64,000 nt of DNA from positions 35,817,687-35,881,686 of the forward strand of contig OZ024823.1 in the NCBI GenBank assembly GCA_964016985.1, read 5' to 3'. Position numbers and translations under genes: made by a program. Shown piece by piece: positions 11,126-20,269 of the stretch. This DNA is from Anodontia alba (Eukaryota; Mollusca; Bivalvia; Lucinida; Lucinidae). A model generated the notes under the pieces. The model ran no database searches. It had not been told where the DNA came from and saw only the letters and a program-made list of their open reading frames with translations. Position 1 is the stretch's first letter; every line of letters begins with the position of its first letter.

Positions 11126-11258
11126 TTAACTCTTCATGCTTTATAAAATTATCAGGAGACAATTCACATGAAGTGTCTAGCCTTAGTTTCTGGAAAGAAG
11201 TAAGAAAAATATTTCAAAATGTTGTCTGCTGATATTTTTATGTAGCATAAAGAGTTAA
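11126..11258. mobile_element. HE-2, internally deleted core-3 MITE
   Basis: TTAA on both sides. The right half (CTTAGTTTCTGGAAAGAAGT to GTCTGCTGATATTTTTATG) is intact. The left half has shrunk so that only ATTATCAGGAGACAATTCAC of the hairpin remains. Confidence 0.6.
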
Positions 11259-11429
11259 GATATGAAGCGAAGCTGCGGATAAGGCATTTTTTTTTCAGTC
11301 AAAACTGGTCTTGTAAAGTACAGATCATCAAATCTTATTAGCAAATAAAACTATCCAAGTTATATTATGTTTGGCCAGAATTCATCCACTGGTTCTGGAG
11401 ATGTGTTGAAAAAGGTTTTTTGACAAAAG

Positions 11430-11650
11430 CTGACAATTTTTGTACTGCTGTGACCTTGAAAATTAGGTTAAGGTTCCAAAATTTAATAAGCTTTTTCCCT
11501 GCCCCAATGACATAGCCATGCAAGTCCAGTAAAAATCCACCCATTGGTTGAACAGATACAGAGTTCCAAATGGTCTATGCAGATGTCAACATTGACACAG
11601 ATGTAGATTCCAACACGATTTTGACAAAAAATACAACATATGTATGTCTC
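11430..11650. repeat. Fragment of the GACCTTGA repeat family
   Basis: TTTGTACTGCTGTGACCTTG at 11437 and AAAATTAGGTTAAGG match the P2 unit at 9730-9990. The tail GATGTCAACATTGACACAG replaces the GGAC run. It lies about 60 bp downstream of the splice donor of the exon at 11710 (on the minus strand). Confidence 0.5.
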
Positions 11651-11709
11651 CCCTTCTCGATCTGGAGCTAAGAGAAGCGATACCTCTCAAAGTCTACAAA
11701 GTTACTCAC

Positions 11710-11857
11710 CTGGATCTTTGATGTCAATACTGGACAGGATTGTCTGTAGGAATGTCTGTGTATAATTCTGTATGGGGACCAGTTCCTTCTGTAGCAGCTG
11801 TAAGAAGGCCGATGAAGCCGCCAACTGCATCTCCTCATGAGCCACATGGAGAACCTC
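11710..11857 (-). CDS. PPP4R4: PPP4R4-like exon (HEAT repeats), downstream exon
   Basis: Internal exon on the minus strand: acceptor TTTTTTTTTTCAG before GAGGTTCTCC, donor CCAG|GTGAGT. It is 148 nt, open throughout, starts in phase 0 and ends one base into a codon. It encodes 49 residues including EVLHVAHEEMQLAASSAFLQ, LLQKELVPIQ, NYTQTFLQTIL and SSIDIKDP. This fits the N-terminal HEAT-repeat region of protein phosphatase 4 regulatory subunit 4 as I remember it (an LHVA..EMQL..A..FL pattern followed by YT..FLQ.IL). PPP4R4 is a cytosolic regulatory subunit of the PP4 phosphatase. The exon at 20122-20224 joins in the same phase to give VPKVR then EVLHVA, also a family pattern. No following exon was found between 1 and 11700. 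Splicing is inferred, and the orthology should be tested by a protein search. Confidence 0.75.
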
Positions 11858-11901
11858 CTGAAAAAAAAAATCCAGTTTTCACAAGGTGGACCCTAGGGTA
11901 C

Positions 11902-12114
11902 TTAACCCCTGTCCTGCTGAACCCGGATATACCCTGCCTTTGCAAACAGTGTAGATCCAGATCAGTTGGCTTCTAAGAAGCCAACTGATCTGGATCCACA
12001 CTGTTCGCCATTCAGTATGTGACTTTATATCAACAATCTGGATCAAGTAATCTGATTGGCTGAAAATTTGAAAAGGGTGTGGCATCTTACTGTATTCAGC
12101 AGGACAAGGGTTAA
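11902..12114 (+). mobile_element. HB-2, TTAA core-2 MITE
   Basis: Reference copy of HB. TTAA-CCCCTGTCCTGCTGAACCC at left and CAGGACAAGGG-TTAA at right. The central palindrome is GCAAACAGTGTAGATCC / GATCAGTTGGCTTCT and complement. The right half also carries AATCTGATTGGCTGAAAATT and GTGGCATCTTA before the terminal repeat. TTAA targets with CCC/GGG ends are the signature of piggyBac-type elements; no transposase of that family is in the window. It lies 45 bp upstream of the acceptor of the PPP4R4-like exon (minus strand). Confidence 0.88.
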
Positions 12115-12251
12115 AAATAATGAGTTGTTACAGTTTCCCTATCAACTTTTTTTTTTCAGCATTATCAGGACTCAGAAGAGTCAAAATGCTTTTCAAAGAA
12201 AATAAGAAAGAAAGAAAGAAAGAAACAAACAAAACACACATCGAGGAGCTG

Positions 12252-12434
12252 TTAAGGAGGAGTATTCGGTGATAATTCTGGGATAATTTTTCTTATTTCT
12301 CCATAAAAACATATGTTGTGGGTACTCATTTGAAGCGCCTTAGTGAGGTGCTTCTAATGAGTACCACAACATATGTTTTTATGGAGAACTGGAGAAAATT
12401 ATCCCAGAATTATCCCCAAATACTCCTCTATAAC
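12252..12434. mobile_element. HA2-2, core-1 MITE with GGAGGAGTA ends
   Basis: Left GTTAAGGAGGAGTATTCGGT with GATAATTCTGGGATAA; right TTATCCCAGAATTATCCCC then AAATACTCCTCTATAAC. These terminal arms are about 35 bp and well paired. Core-1 hairpin inside. Best-preserved HA2 copy. Confidence 0.8.
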
Positions 12435-12441
12435 AAATCCT

Positions 12442-12443
<2 letters not shown>

Positions 12444-12523
<80 letters not shown>
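12444..12523. repeat. (CA)n microsatellite, 80 bp
   Basis: Uninterrupted CA dinucleotide run of 40 units, immediately beside the HA2-2 right end. Frames through it (poly-Thr/His) are not genes. Confidence 0.97.
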
Positions 12524-12527
<4 letters not shown>

Positions 12528-12595
12528 AATTGATGTGATGCAGAGGATCTGTATGAAAAGTACAGGGAAATATTTCTTGGATATTTTTTTACCTT

Positions 12596-12695
12596 ATTAA
12601 TAAGCAGGGTGCTTCAAATGAGTACCCTCAACATATATTTTATGGAGCTGAAATAAATTATACCAAAATTATTATCATATACTCTTCTTTAACTA
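12596..12695. mobile_element. HA2 right-half fragment
   Basis: GGTGCTTCAAATGAGTACCC, TCAACATATATTTTATGGAG and TACTCTTCTTTAAC form the right arm of an HA2 element with no left arm. Confidence 0.5.
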
Positions 12696-12837
12696 GAATT
12701 CCGAGAATTGGATGTGTCTCCTGCTTAAAGTGCCAACCATTTCATATGAAAAAAGAAAAAAACACTGTATTTGTCCTAATAATCGCTCCTATCCCTATAG
12801 GCGACCCCTCACTAGTTTGTCTAAATTTTATAAAGTA

Positions 12838-13300
12838 AGTAAATAAAGGGCTATAATTTGACTGAAATACCATTCTGCAAACTTTGAATGAAATCAATGT
12901 ATCCCTTCAAAAGATATTGAAGGGAAACAATATCTTTACAAAGTATTTTACCACAAAACTAAATCAAAAAAGGGCCATAACTTGGCTAAAATTTTGTGTA
13001 TGATTACTAATATCGAACTTGATCTGTAATTTACAATGATATACCCTTCTGCAAACTTATGATTAAATTAAAGCATCCCTTTAAAACTAAGTCGAAAAAG
13101 GGCCATAACTCAGCCAGAATTTGGCGGATGATTATCAATATCGAATTTGACCTGTATTTTACAATGATATAAACTTCCGAAGACTTTGAATGAAATCAAT
13201 GCATCCCTTCAAAAGTTATTGAGCAGAAACGAAGTGTGATGATGACACCGCTGCCGACAACATGGATGGACAACATATGTGTCTGCCATGCTATGCAGAT
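12838..13300. repeat. Tandem-repeat element with AAAGGGCCATAAC units (P3)
   Basis: AAAGGGCTATAATT (12845), AAAGGGCCATAACTT (12967) and AAAGGGCCATAACTC (13091) are spaced by about 123 bp, each followed by a CAAACTTTGAATGAAATCAA / CATCCCTTCAAAAG block. The end has CTGCCGACAACATGGATGGAC. Related in layout to the 155 bp array at 57-59.6 kb. Confidence 0.6.
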
Positions 13301-13367
13301 GACACAAAAATTGCTTTGTGTCATAGCTCCTTAAAAATTGTCTGATTAGATCATTTCATGAAAAAGT

Positions 13368-13580
13368 TTAACCCTTGTCCTGCTAAACCCGGATATACAC
13401 TGCCTTTGCAAACAGTGTAGATCCAGATCAGTTGGCTTCTGAAGAAGCCAACTGATCTGGATCTGCACTGTTTGCCATTAAGTATGTGAGTTTAGAGCAA
13501 TAATCTGGATAAGTAATCTTATTAGCTGAAAATTAGAAGTGGGCGTGGCATCTTAATTTATTCAGCAGGACAAGGGTTAA
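13368..13580 (+). mobile_element. HB-3, TTAA core-2 MITE
   Basis: Perfect TTAA at both ends, CCCTTGTCCTGCTAAACCC at left and GCAGGACAAGGG at right. Inner stem AGTTGGCTTCTGAAGAAGCCAACT fully paired. Confidence 0.88.
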
Positions 13581-13677
13581 TACAACATGGATAAATAAGC
13601 AACGTACATGTGTATTCATCATTCTATTCATCCAAAGCTGTGATAATAAAAAAAAAAAAACAAACACAATTAATTCA

Positions 13678-13836
13678 TAGCTCTAGATAAGCTGTTATAT
13701 TTTATTTCTCCACAAAAATGTATGTTTTGGGTAGTCATTAGAAGCCCTTCAGTCAAGTGCTTCTAATGAATGCTCATAACATATACATTCACAGAAAATT
13801 AGGGAAATATTTGGATACCTTTCTTACCTAAAGCTA
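13678..13836. mobile_element. HA-3, core-1 MITE
   Basis: TA-flanked TAGCTCTAGATAAG at left; TTACCTAAAGCTA at right. The core has ATGTATGTTTTGGGTAGTC against AATGAATGCTCATAACATA, with several arm mismatches, so it is an older copy. Confidence 0.7.
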
Positions 13837-14065
13837 TATTGTCAAATTCATCACTTGCCAACTGAAACATCCCTACAAAATATGTCATCAAAATAAAATA
13901 ATTTTTCTGTGCCCCTACCCTTAATATATTAAGAGGTAACCGAAACCAAACACAAATTAAATGCTGGCCTTGTTACTATTGCAACCCTGTATGAGAAGGT
14001 ATTTTATTGTATTACCAATGAAAATAGCATGTCTTTGTATAAGCAAAAGAAGGGTATTTTTGTAC

Positions 14066-14242
14066 TAGCTCCAAATAAGGCAAATAAAGTGTTGATATTT
14101 TTCTTATCTGTCTATGAAAACATATGTTGTGAGTACTCATTAGAAGCATCTCACTGAGGTGCTTCTAATAAGTACCCACAACATATGTTTTTGTGAAGAA
14201 ATAAGAAAATATTTATCTGGATACCCCGCTTATCTGGAGCTA
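14066..14242. mobile_element. HA-4, core-1 MITE
   Basis: TAGCTCCAAATAAGGC at left, CGCTTATCTGGAGCTA at right, TA flanks. Core arms ACATATGTTGTGAGTACTC / GTACCCACAACATATG paired apart from one position. Confidence 0.8.
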
Positions 14243-14343
14243 TGAGTCAAGTTTTTGTTTAAATTAAATTGTCTGTTCAACAAATGGTGGCAGTGAATAT
14301 CGGCAGTGAATGAAATCTCAAACAATTGCGAAAGAGAGAAACC

Positions 14344-14578
14344 TAACCCTTAATGTGCTAAATTTAAATATCAGCAGATGACATATTAAAAATGTTTGTC
14401 TCACTGTTTTGGGAACAAACAGGAAATGATATTTCATGGGAATTTCATGGGAATTATCTCTTATGGAGATGATTCACATAAAAAGCCAAGTCCATTTTCA
14501 AAAAGGAAAAAAAAAATAAAAATAAAAAAAATATAAATTTGCCATCTGCAAATGTTGTAACAAGCATTGAAGGTTCAA
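14344..14578. mobile_element. HE-3, core-3 MITE, decayed
   Basis: TAATGTGCTAAATTTAAATA and CAGCAGATGACATA at left; GCCATCTGCAAATGTTGTAAC at right. ATTTCATGGGAATTATCTC occurs in a short direct duplication. A-rich expansion at 14506-14530. Confidence 0.5.
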
Positions 14579-14738
14579 CCCTTAATACAGGAAACTTGAA
14601 ATAAAAGCTGATGATAAATGATTTTTCTTATTTTTCCCCACACAATAAAGCTCAATGTTTCATGCAAACTGTTGCCATGTGATGTTAATCTTTTAAAATG
14701 TTGTCTCTAATGTTAACGTTCAGCATGGAAAGTGTTAA
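14579..14738. mobile_element. HE-4, half-collapsed core-3 MITE
   Basis: GCTGATGATAAATGATTTTTC, CTCAATGTTTCATGCAAACTG, then AAATGTTGTCTCTAATGTT and TTCAGCATGGAAAGTGTTAA. Immediately abuts HE-3. Confidence 0.45.
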
Positions 14739-14991
14739 TTTGGCTAAAAATTGTGCTATGTACATCAACATTTAAACCTTACAATACTCAAGACATATAT
14801 TATTTGACCTAATAACTGCATTTTTTTAGCTTTACTGGCAAAATTTAAAGTAAATTATCTACCTTATAAGGGCACACTATAAATAAAAGTTGGTTGGTTT
14901 AGAGTTATACATGTACTGCTCAGTTAACACTATTAAGATCATGTGGAGCTGGTCAGTTTACACTTTTTTCCTAGGCAGACTTACCGTAATA

Positions 14992-15196
14992 ACCCTAAGT
15001 ATTGGGACACCTTATCTACTTAACATACTTGTCCTAAAATTTATATAGTCCATTCTACTACCTCTTGGTGTGTCTAAAACATTGCTGTATGTATGGTAAA
15101 CAATGTAGACCCTGATCAAACACCGCATTCTGCTGTGTCTGAGTCTATACTGTTTGCAAAGGCTTATCAGTCCCAATACTTAGGGTTATTACATTA
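14992..15196. mobile_element. HC-3, TA-type core-2 MITE in SINE-1
   Basis: Reference copy of HC: TTA-CCGTAATAACCCTAAGTATT at left and AATACTTAGGGTTATTAC at right, with TA at both junctions. Inside is GTAGACCCTGATCAAACACC facing GGTGT...GAGTCTATAC, an imperfect core 2. The interrupted SINE sequence (GCAGACTTA / GTCCTC) lets the insertion point be read directly. Confidence 0.85.
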
Positions 15197-15246
15197 GTCC
15201 TCAAAAGTGATAAACCAGTACATTGTTTTTGCCAGAAACTGACACT

Positions 15247-15582
15247 TACCATATTCGACCTAATTACCGCACATACCCCTATAAGCGCACAGTCAAGCAA
15301 TATTACAGCAAGTATATTTTCTCTCTACTTCTTTACAAAGGCATATGTTGTTGGTACTCATTTGAATTGCATCGACTTGTCGATGCAATTCAAATGAGTA
15401 CCCACAACATATGCTTTTATAAAGAAAATCAGAAATAAAATCGAATAAGTATAATTAGACAAGTCTTTCGCTGATCTCTTTTTTAATGTACCCTTAATAT
15501 AGGTGGGTACATATTTTTAAAGTTTTTCCAGTAGTTTTGAAAAACCTAAGCGTACGGTGCGGTAATTAGGTCGAATACGGTA
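15247..15582. mobile_element. HM-1, core-1 MITE in SINE-1
   Basis: TA-CCATATTCGACCTAATTACC at left and GGTAATTAGGTCGAATACGG-TA at right; terminal inverted repeat about 22 bp plus a subterminal CCCCTATAAGCGCAC block. Core is a core-1 variant: GCATATGTTGTTGGTACTC with inner stem GAATTGCATCGACTTGTCGATGCAATTC, perfectly paired. TA duplication is confirmed by the SINE sequence on both sides. Confidence 0.85.
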
Positions 15583-15797
15583 CTTTTCTTGAATCAGCCA
15601 ATGGAAGAGAATGACACCAGAAAATATTTCAAGATAATCTCCACAAAAGAATGTTGCCAGACCCGGCTGGGATCAACCCAACAATCTCCTGATCATCAGT
15701 CAGGTGCGCATTTGAGTGAGCCACTAAGGCCAGCTCAATATATATAACAAAGATCAGCAGAGGACTTCAAGATGCTTATGGGATATTTTTGGTTTTC

Positions 15798-16039
15798 TTA
15801 ACCCTTAAAGCGCCAAGAAAAACTGCATCTGAAAATGTCGTCTGTTTATGTCGTCTGCTGAATATTCTTGCAAACTTTTCAAACCTATTTTTGCATACAG
15901 GCAAACAGTGTGGACCCAGATCAGACTGCTCCTAAAGGAGCAGTCTGATCTGGGTCCACACTGTTTGCAAAAATGACTTTTAAAATCACAAGCAGATGAC
16001 AAAGCAGATGACAATTGTGACTGGCGCTTTAAGGGTTAA
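15798..16039. mobile_element. HD2-1, core-2 MITE with HD ends
   Basis: TTAA-CCCTTAAAGCGCCAAG at left and CTGGCGCTTTAAGGG-TTAA at right. The centre is GCAAACAGTGTGGACCCAG / GATCAGACTGCTCC and its perfect complement. Its termini are those of HD, but its hairpin belongs to core 2. The copy at 29613 is nearly identical. Confidence 0.88.
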
Positions 16040-16044
16040 AAAAG

Positions 16045-16155
16045 CTTATGCTGTTGGTACGTCATTCGAATTGCATTTACTTGTCCAGGCAACTCAAACC
16101 TGTAGCCACAACATATACTTTTTATAAAGTAGATAAAAGTAAACAAGCTGTGATA
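16045..16155. mobile_element. HM core fragment
   Basis: GCTTATGCTGTTGGTACG, TCGAATTGCATTTACTTGTCC and AGCCACAACATATACTTTT match the HM-1 core. No termini. Confidence 0.45.
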
Positions 16156-16500
16156 TGAAAACAATGAAATTGCTGTGCCTTTAATGGGTATGTGTGGAAA
16201 TAACTGTATGTACGTGTTTCCGGGACGTGGACCTATTTCAGCATAATGTCATCTTAAGAAATGTTCATAGGCGGGACTATATAGCTAGCTGTACTTTTCC
16301 AAAATCACAGTAAAATTTCATCCTTTACTAATGCTTAATGTTAATTTTCCTCCATGTTTGTTTGTTTCTGCACAGCCTGGTCAAAATCTCCCCAAAGTGC
16401 CCTTGGCACTATTTGGATAGCCAAGAACTCAAAGCATTTCAAGCAGGCAGGAAAGACTGATAAAACTGGCTGCACAGGCTGATCTGAGTCACAGTACTCA

Positions 16501-16685
16501 TAGCTACAGTTAAGAGGGGGTATCCACATAATATTTTTCTTATTTCTCCAAGAAAGCATATGTTGTGGGTACTCATTAGAAGCGCCTGCGAGGCGCTTCT
16601 AATGCATTCCCACAACATGTTTCCATGGAGAAATAAGAATGATATCAGCATTTTTCGGATGAAAAAAGCGCCTTATCTGTTGCTA
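16501..16685. mobile_element. HA-5, core-1 MITE
   Basis: TAGCTACAGTTAAGAGGGGG at left, CCTTATCTGTTGCTA at right, TA flanks. The inner stem GAAGCGCCTGCGAGGCGCTTC is perfectly paired with almost no loop. Confidence 0.8.
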
Positions 16686-16725
16686 TGAGTACTGGATACA
16701 CATATCCTAAAGTGCATGCACACTG

Positions 16726-16930
16726 AGGGGAATGGATATTCCTGGTAGATTTTCTGCCATTTTCACAGGTGAGGCAACTTTTGTGGCTTCCTGTTTGCTT
16801 TCCAGTACACCAAGACCTTTCCAATATTTTCCTACTCTCCCAACAGAAGCAAATTCTTTCCTTTTACAGCAGACCCCTTTTCAGAAGGGAGGTAAAACAG
16901 TTTTATTTGAGTTGCCTCCCTTTTAGATGG
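16726..16930. mobile_element. HN-1, MITE with GGGAATGGATA ends
   Basis: Left GGGGAATGGATATTCCTGG and GAGGCAACTTTTGTGGC; right GAGTTGCCTCCCTTTTA. The hairpin is largely lost (TACTCTCCCAACAGAAGC remains of it). Better copy at 22878. Confidence 0.6.
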
Positions 16931-17007
16931 CTTGACTGATTTTTGCAGGGAAATCTTGATAACTTTCTTATCTGGAGCACTGATCAATTTCCTTTCTTGT
17001 CAATAGC

Positions 17008-17222
17008 CTAACGTTTAGCATGCTGGGTAAAGTTTTCAGCAGACGACATTTTGAAATATTTTTCTTATTTTTTTTTTTCAAAAATAGGATTTGAAATTTC
17101 ATGCAAAGTGTCTCTTCAGGAGACAATATGCATGAAATATCAAATCCTACTTTCTGGAACAAAGTAAGAAAAATATTTCAAAATGTCATCTGCAGAAAGA
17201 TTAACCCAGAGTGCTAAACAGT
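17008..17222. mobile_element. HE-5, core-3 MITE
   Basis: GTTTAGCATGCTGGGTAAAG and CAGCAGACGACATTTTGAAA at left with complement at right. Hairpin arms GATTTGAAATTTCATGCAAA / GCATGAAATATCAAATCC with CTCTTCAGGAG at the tip. Confidence 0.75.
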
Positions 17223-17384
17223 AACCTGTTCAATGGCAAACCAATCTAATACTGTAACAAGAAATTAATTTTCATATGTTTTTGTTTGTTTTCTATAGAA
17301 GAATCTAAAATAGGGCTGGATATTTACTATTTATATTTGCGGTTCCTTTCACTCAAACTAAGCATGTATACACCATAAACAGCG

Positions 17385-17595
17385 TTGACGCTTAGCAATC
17401 TGGGTGAAATTTTCAGCAGACAACATGCTGAAATATTTTTATTTTTCCAGAAAACAAGATTTGACATTTCATGCAAATTGTCTCCATTGGAGACAATTTG
17501 CAGCATGAAATTTCATATCCTGTTTAATGGGAAAATTGAAAAAAAAATTTCAATGTGTTGTCTGCTGAACTAGCCCAGAGTGTGGTAAAGGTTAA
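17385..17595. mobile_element. HE-6, core-3 MITE
   Basis: CTTAGCAATCTGGGTGAAAT at left, AGCCCAGAGTGTGGTAAAGG-TTAA at right. Hairpin GACATTTCATGCAAATTGTC with tip CATTGG, and an extra CAG triplet in the right arm (GCAGCATGAAA). Confidence 0.75.
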
Positions 17596-17837
17596 TTCTA
17601 AGGCCAAACACTTGCCAATATCTTATGAATAGACGTATTGATAGTATAATATTAAATCTAATCTCGTATAATATTTGGGTTTGTATTTCGAGACACTTAA
17701 TCGGTATTATACTGTAAGAAGAAATTCAGCATTATTTCATATGCTTGGTTCACATAAAGTGTAGTGGTGAGGCATTGTTAAATACGTCACAGAAATCAAA
17801 CACCACAAGAAATTGAAGAAAGCAATTTAGGTCATTT

Positions 17838-18135
17838 TTATGTCCCCGCCTAATGAAGGCAGCAGTGGGGCATATAGTGTTTCGCTGTGATGTTTACATT
17901 TAAATTTACATTGACATTTACGTCTGCGTTTCTCTTGGCGGTCATAACTTGGGTAACTTTTATGCTAGAAAGTTGAAATTTGGTATGCTACTAACCCAGA
18001 CCTAAACCTTCAACTATGTGGTAGAGTTGCCTCTGGGTCATGCCCTAGGCTGTGACTAGGGGTTAAAATGTGTAACAGATCAGACTGAGCATTTGGAAAA
18101 TAGTTGTTGAAATTTATGGATCCAGATGTTGTTGT
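17838..18135. repeat. Hairpin-ended dispersed repeat, inverted orientation
   Basis: Begins with the hairpin ATGTCCCCGCC..GGCAGCAGTGGGGCAT, followed by ATTTACATT-type short repeats and GCGGTCATAACTTGGG. This is the mirror orientation of the tails at 59576-59611 and 58003-58039. No internal tandem array is seen. Confidence 0.5.
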
Positions 18136-18139
18136 CATA

Positions 18140-18384
18140 TCGAGGGCTGAGCGCAAGACTAGCGTAAGTCAGATGGTTGTTTTTCCCCAAACCTAATCTC
18201 CTCACCATGAAGGCATTATGAAGATTACGACATTTCTTTCTGTAAACAATGAAAATTTAGGTGCCATTGCTCATATGAGCAATGGCACCTAAATTTGCAT
18301 TGTTTACAAAGGGGTCCAAGTTGCCCCTAAACAAGGGTTTCAAAAACATGTTTGAGTTACCATAGTCTTGCGTTCAACCCTCGA
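18140..18384 (-). mobile_element. HG-3, 245 bp MITE
   Basis: Inverted relative to HG-1 and HG-2. Both ends TCGAGGGC / CCCTCGA, TA-flanked (CATA / TATG). Central stem GGTGCCATTGCTCATATGAGC is perfect: where the other copies have ATACGAG, this one has ATATGAG, which keeps the palindrome. Confidence 0.85.
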
Positions 18385-18561
18385 TATGGGCAAAGACAAA
18401 GGGTGGGGCATTTGTGTACTTTGTACTAGTTATATTATCATTTTAAACTTCTTTTTTTTCTTACTTTGACTGAACAGGAAGCCCAGTGAATGTGCTCTTG
18501 AAGGTGCAGATGTTAGTGTTTGGTGGTCATTATTTTGTGAGGGGTCTAGATAAGTTGTTGG

Positions 18562-18838
18562 TTGGAGTTTAACAGCCTAGTCAACACCATTAAAGTCATG
18601 TTGAGCTGGTCAGTTTACCTAACTATCCTTTTCCTGGACAGGCTTAGTCCTCCAAGTGCTTAACAGTACTTGTGCACATTTTTTTGCCAGAAACTGACAA
18701 CTGCCCTTCTTGAATCAGAGGAAAGGGGAGAATGACATAGAAAATATTCAACGATCTTGTGGCCAGACCCTGTTGGGATTGACCTCCTGATCACCACCAG
18801 TCAGATGCACATCCAACCGAGACATCAAGGTTGGTTAA
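18562..18838 (-). mobile_element. SINE-2, tRNA-headed SINE
   Basis: Same family as SINE-1. Contains AGGCTTAGTCCTCCAAGTGC, GCCAGAAACTGACAACTGCC, and near the head TTGACCTCCTGATCACCACC (complement of the box B region). Diverged copy without an obvious target-site duplication. Confidence 0.7.
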
Positions 18839-18896
18839 ATAAGTTGTAATTCAGAATATAAAAAAAATGCTGATACTTTTGTAACCATAAAATCCA

Positions 18897-19144
18897 GGCC
18901 CCGAGGTTATAAACCTTCTTTCACGCTCAACTCAGCTGAGCATGAAATTTGTCCTTCTAATAAATCTCAAATTACTAACAATTGCAATAATTTTCTTGCT
19001 AAACACAGCTGAGCATGAAAATTTCTCTGCTAATATGAAAATGCCAACTTGCCAACTACTGTTGGCATTTTCATTTTTATTAGCAGAGAAAATTTCATGC
19101 TCAGCTGAGTTGAGCATGAAAAAAGTTTAATAACCTTGGGGCCC
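18897..19144 (-). mobile_element. HI-2, MITE with CCCC-AGGTTATAAA ends
   Basis: Inverted copy of HI-1. Ends GGCCCCGAGGTTATAAACC and AATAACCTTGGGGCCC. The flanks read CCAG on both sides, a possible short target duplication. The central hairpin carries a small internal duplication (GCCAACTTGCCAACTACTG). Confidence 0.75.
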
Positions 19145-19154
19145 AGTAGGCACC

Positions 19155-19650
19155 CATCAAAACTCCTTATGATAAAAAATATTTGCATTTTTTTTCTTAA
19201 CCCTAGTCCTGCTGAATAAACTTAGATGACACACCCACTTCTAATTTTCAGCCAATCAGATCACTTGATCTGGATTGCTGCTACAAATTCACATACTTAA
19301 TGGAAAACAGTGCAGATCCAGATCAGTTGGCTTCTTCAGAAGCCAACTGATCTGGATCTATACTGTTTGCAAAGACAGGGTATGTCTGGGTTCAGCAGGA
19401 CAAGGGTTAATTCTCCAAGAAAACATGTTGTGGGTACTCATTAGAAGCACCTTATAAAGTTTTTGTGGAGAAATAAGAACACATGCTGTGGGTAATCATC
19501 AGAAGGGCCACATCCAAGCTGAAGAAAACATGTTGTGGGTACTCATTAGGCACCTGAACAAGGTGCTTCTAATGAGTACCCACAAGGTAGGTTTTTGTGG
19601 AGAAATAAGAAAGATATTTACCTGGATAATCCTCTGTTCAAGAGCTACCT
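19155..19650. mobile_element. HA-6, core-1 MITE split by HB-4 and partly reduplicated
   Basis: After HB-4 the sequence AAGAAAACATGTTGTGGGTA occurs twice (about 19418 and 19521), with a truncated TTTTTGTGGAGAAATAAGAA between them, so the right arm has been duplicated. The right terminus GGATAATCCTCTGTTCAAGAG is weak. The left part before HB-4 is reduced. Confidence 0.5.
19197..19410 (-). mobile_element. HB-4, TTAA core-2 MITE
   Basis: TTAA-CCCTAGTCCTGCTGAATAA at left and CAGCAGGACAAGGG-TTAA at right. Inner stem AGTTGGCTTCTTCAGAAGCCAACT perfect. Confidence 0.88.
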
Positions 19651-19675
19651 ACCATACCTCCTGACAACGTGACCA

Positions 19676-19884
19676 TACAATAAATGTTCTAAAATTTCTA
19701 ACACTTTATTCCATACTGTTTTGGCCTAAAGTTTGCTTTTTATGCATTTAAGAATTTGAAATACTAGTGGAACGGCAAACAGTGTAGACCCTGATCAGAC
19801 TGCAGTCTGATCTGGGTCTGCACTGTTTGCATATACCATTTTGTCAGTAACTTTGGTATACAAAATTGTAGGACATTTACCGTA
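19676..19884. mobile_element. HC2-1, core-2 MITE, variant ends
   Basis: TA-flanked ends ATAAATGTTCTAAAATTTC / AAAATTGTAGGACATTTACC. Subterminal TTTATTCCATACTGTTTTGG. Core GCAAACAGTGTAGACCCTG / GATCAGACTGCAGTCTGATC with a very short loop. Confidence 0.75.
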
Positions 19885-20121
19885 TTCCATTTCACAATTT
19901 ATGATGATGTGTCTAGAAAATACTGGCTGAATGGAAGTTTAGGTCTTGACAAAACTGCTCCTTTTAGAATTACTGTTCACTGTTCATCCCAATATTCACA
20001 GTAAATACTGTATTATTTCTCCATGACCTCAACAGGATCATCTTAGTACCAGCATAGTTTTTAAGATGCATAGTTGCATAAATATGTATTTGTAAATGGA
20101 ATACTGAAAAATCATACTTAC

Positions 20122-20224
20122 CCTAACTTTTGGAACAACCCTCCGCATACAGTCTGCATGGCTGTCTCTTAACAAGTCTGGCAAGTTTGTTATTACACTG
20201 ATACGCTGTACCTCTTGACCAGAA
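20122..20224 (-). CDS. PPP4R4: PPP4R4-like exon, upstream exon
   Basis: Internal exon on the minus strand: acceptor ATAATTTTCAG before TTCTGG, donor GTTAGG|GTAAGTATG. It is 103 nt; the first base completes a codon from the previous exon, then 34 codons end in phase 0. It encodes SGQEVQRISVITNLPDLL, RDSHADCMRRVVPKVR. The pattern GQ-VQ..SVI.NLP.L then RRV.PKVR fits PPP4R4 family members upstream of the HEAT block. It splices in frame onto 11710-11857. The intron between is 8264 bp and consists mostly of mobile elements. HC-4 lies 45 bp upstream of the acceptor. Exon reality is well supported by splice sites; the name rests on remembered family patterns. Confidence 0.75.
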
Positions 20225-20269
20225 CTGAAAATTATAGACAAGGATAATGATAACAGAAAAGCAGTAAAA

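Larger units (their letters stand above)
14885..15737 (-). mobile_element. SINE-1, tRNA-headed SINE split by two MITEs
   Basis: Reading the minus strand, the head near 15735 resembles a tRNA-derived promoter region (GGCTCACTCAAATGCG... then GATCAGGAGATTGTTGGG). Body blocks CTTGAATCAGCCAATGGAAG, GCCAGAAACTGACA and GGTCAGTTTACAC match the intact SINEs at 31461 and 49400. HC-3 and HM-1 cut the body; without them about 315 bp of SINE remains, the expected size. Confidence 0.75.

Noticed and set aside
11740..11976. 78-codon plus-strand frame
   Set aside because: It is the antisense of the PPP4R4-like exon plus an HB element.
12318..12600. Open frames with poly-(Thr-His) repeats
   Set aside because: They simply translate the (CA)n microsatellite and the HA2 element beside it.
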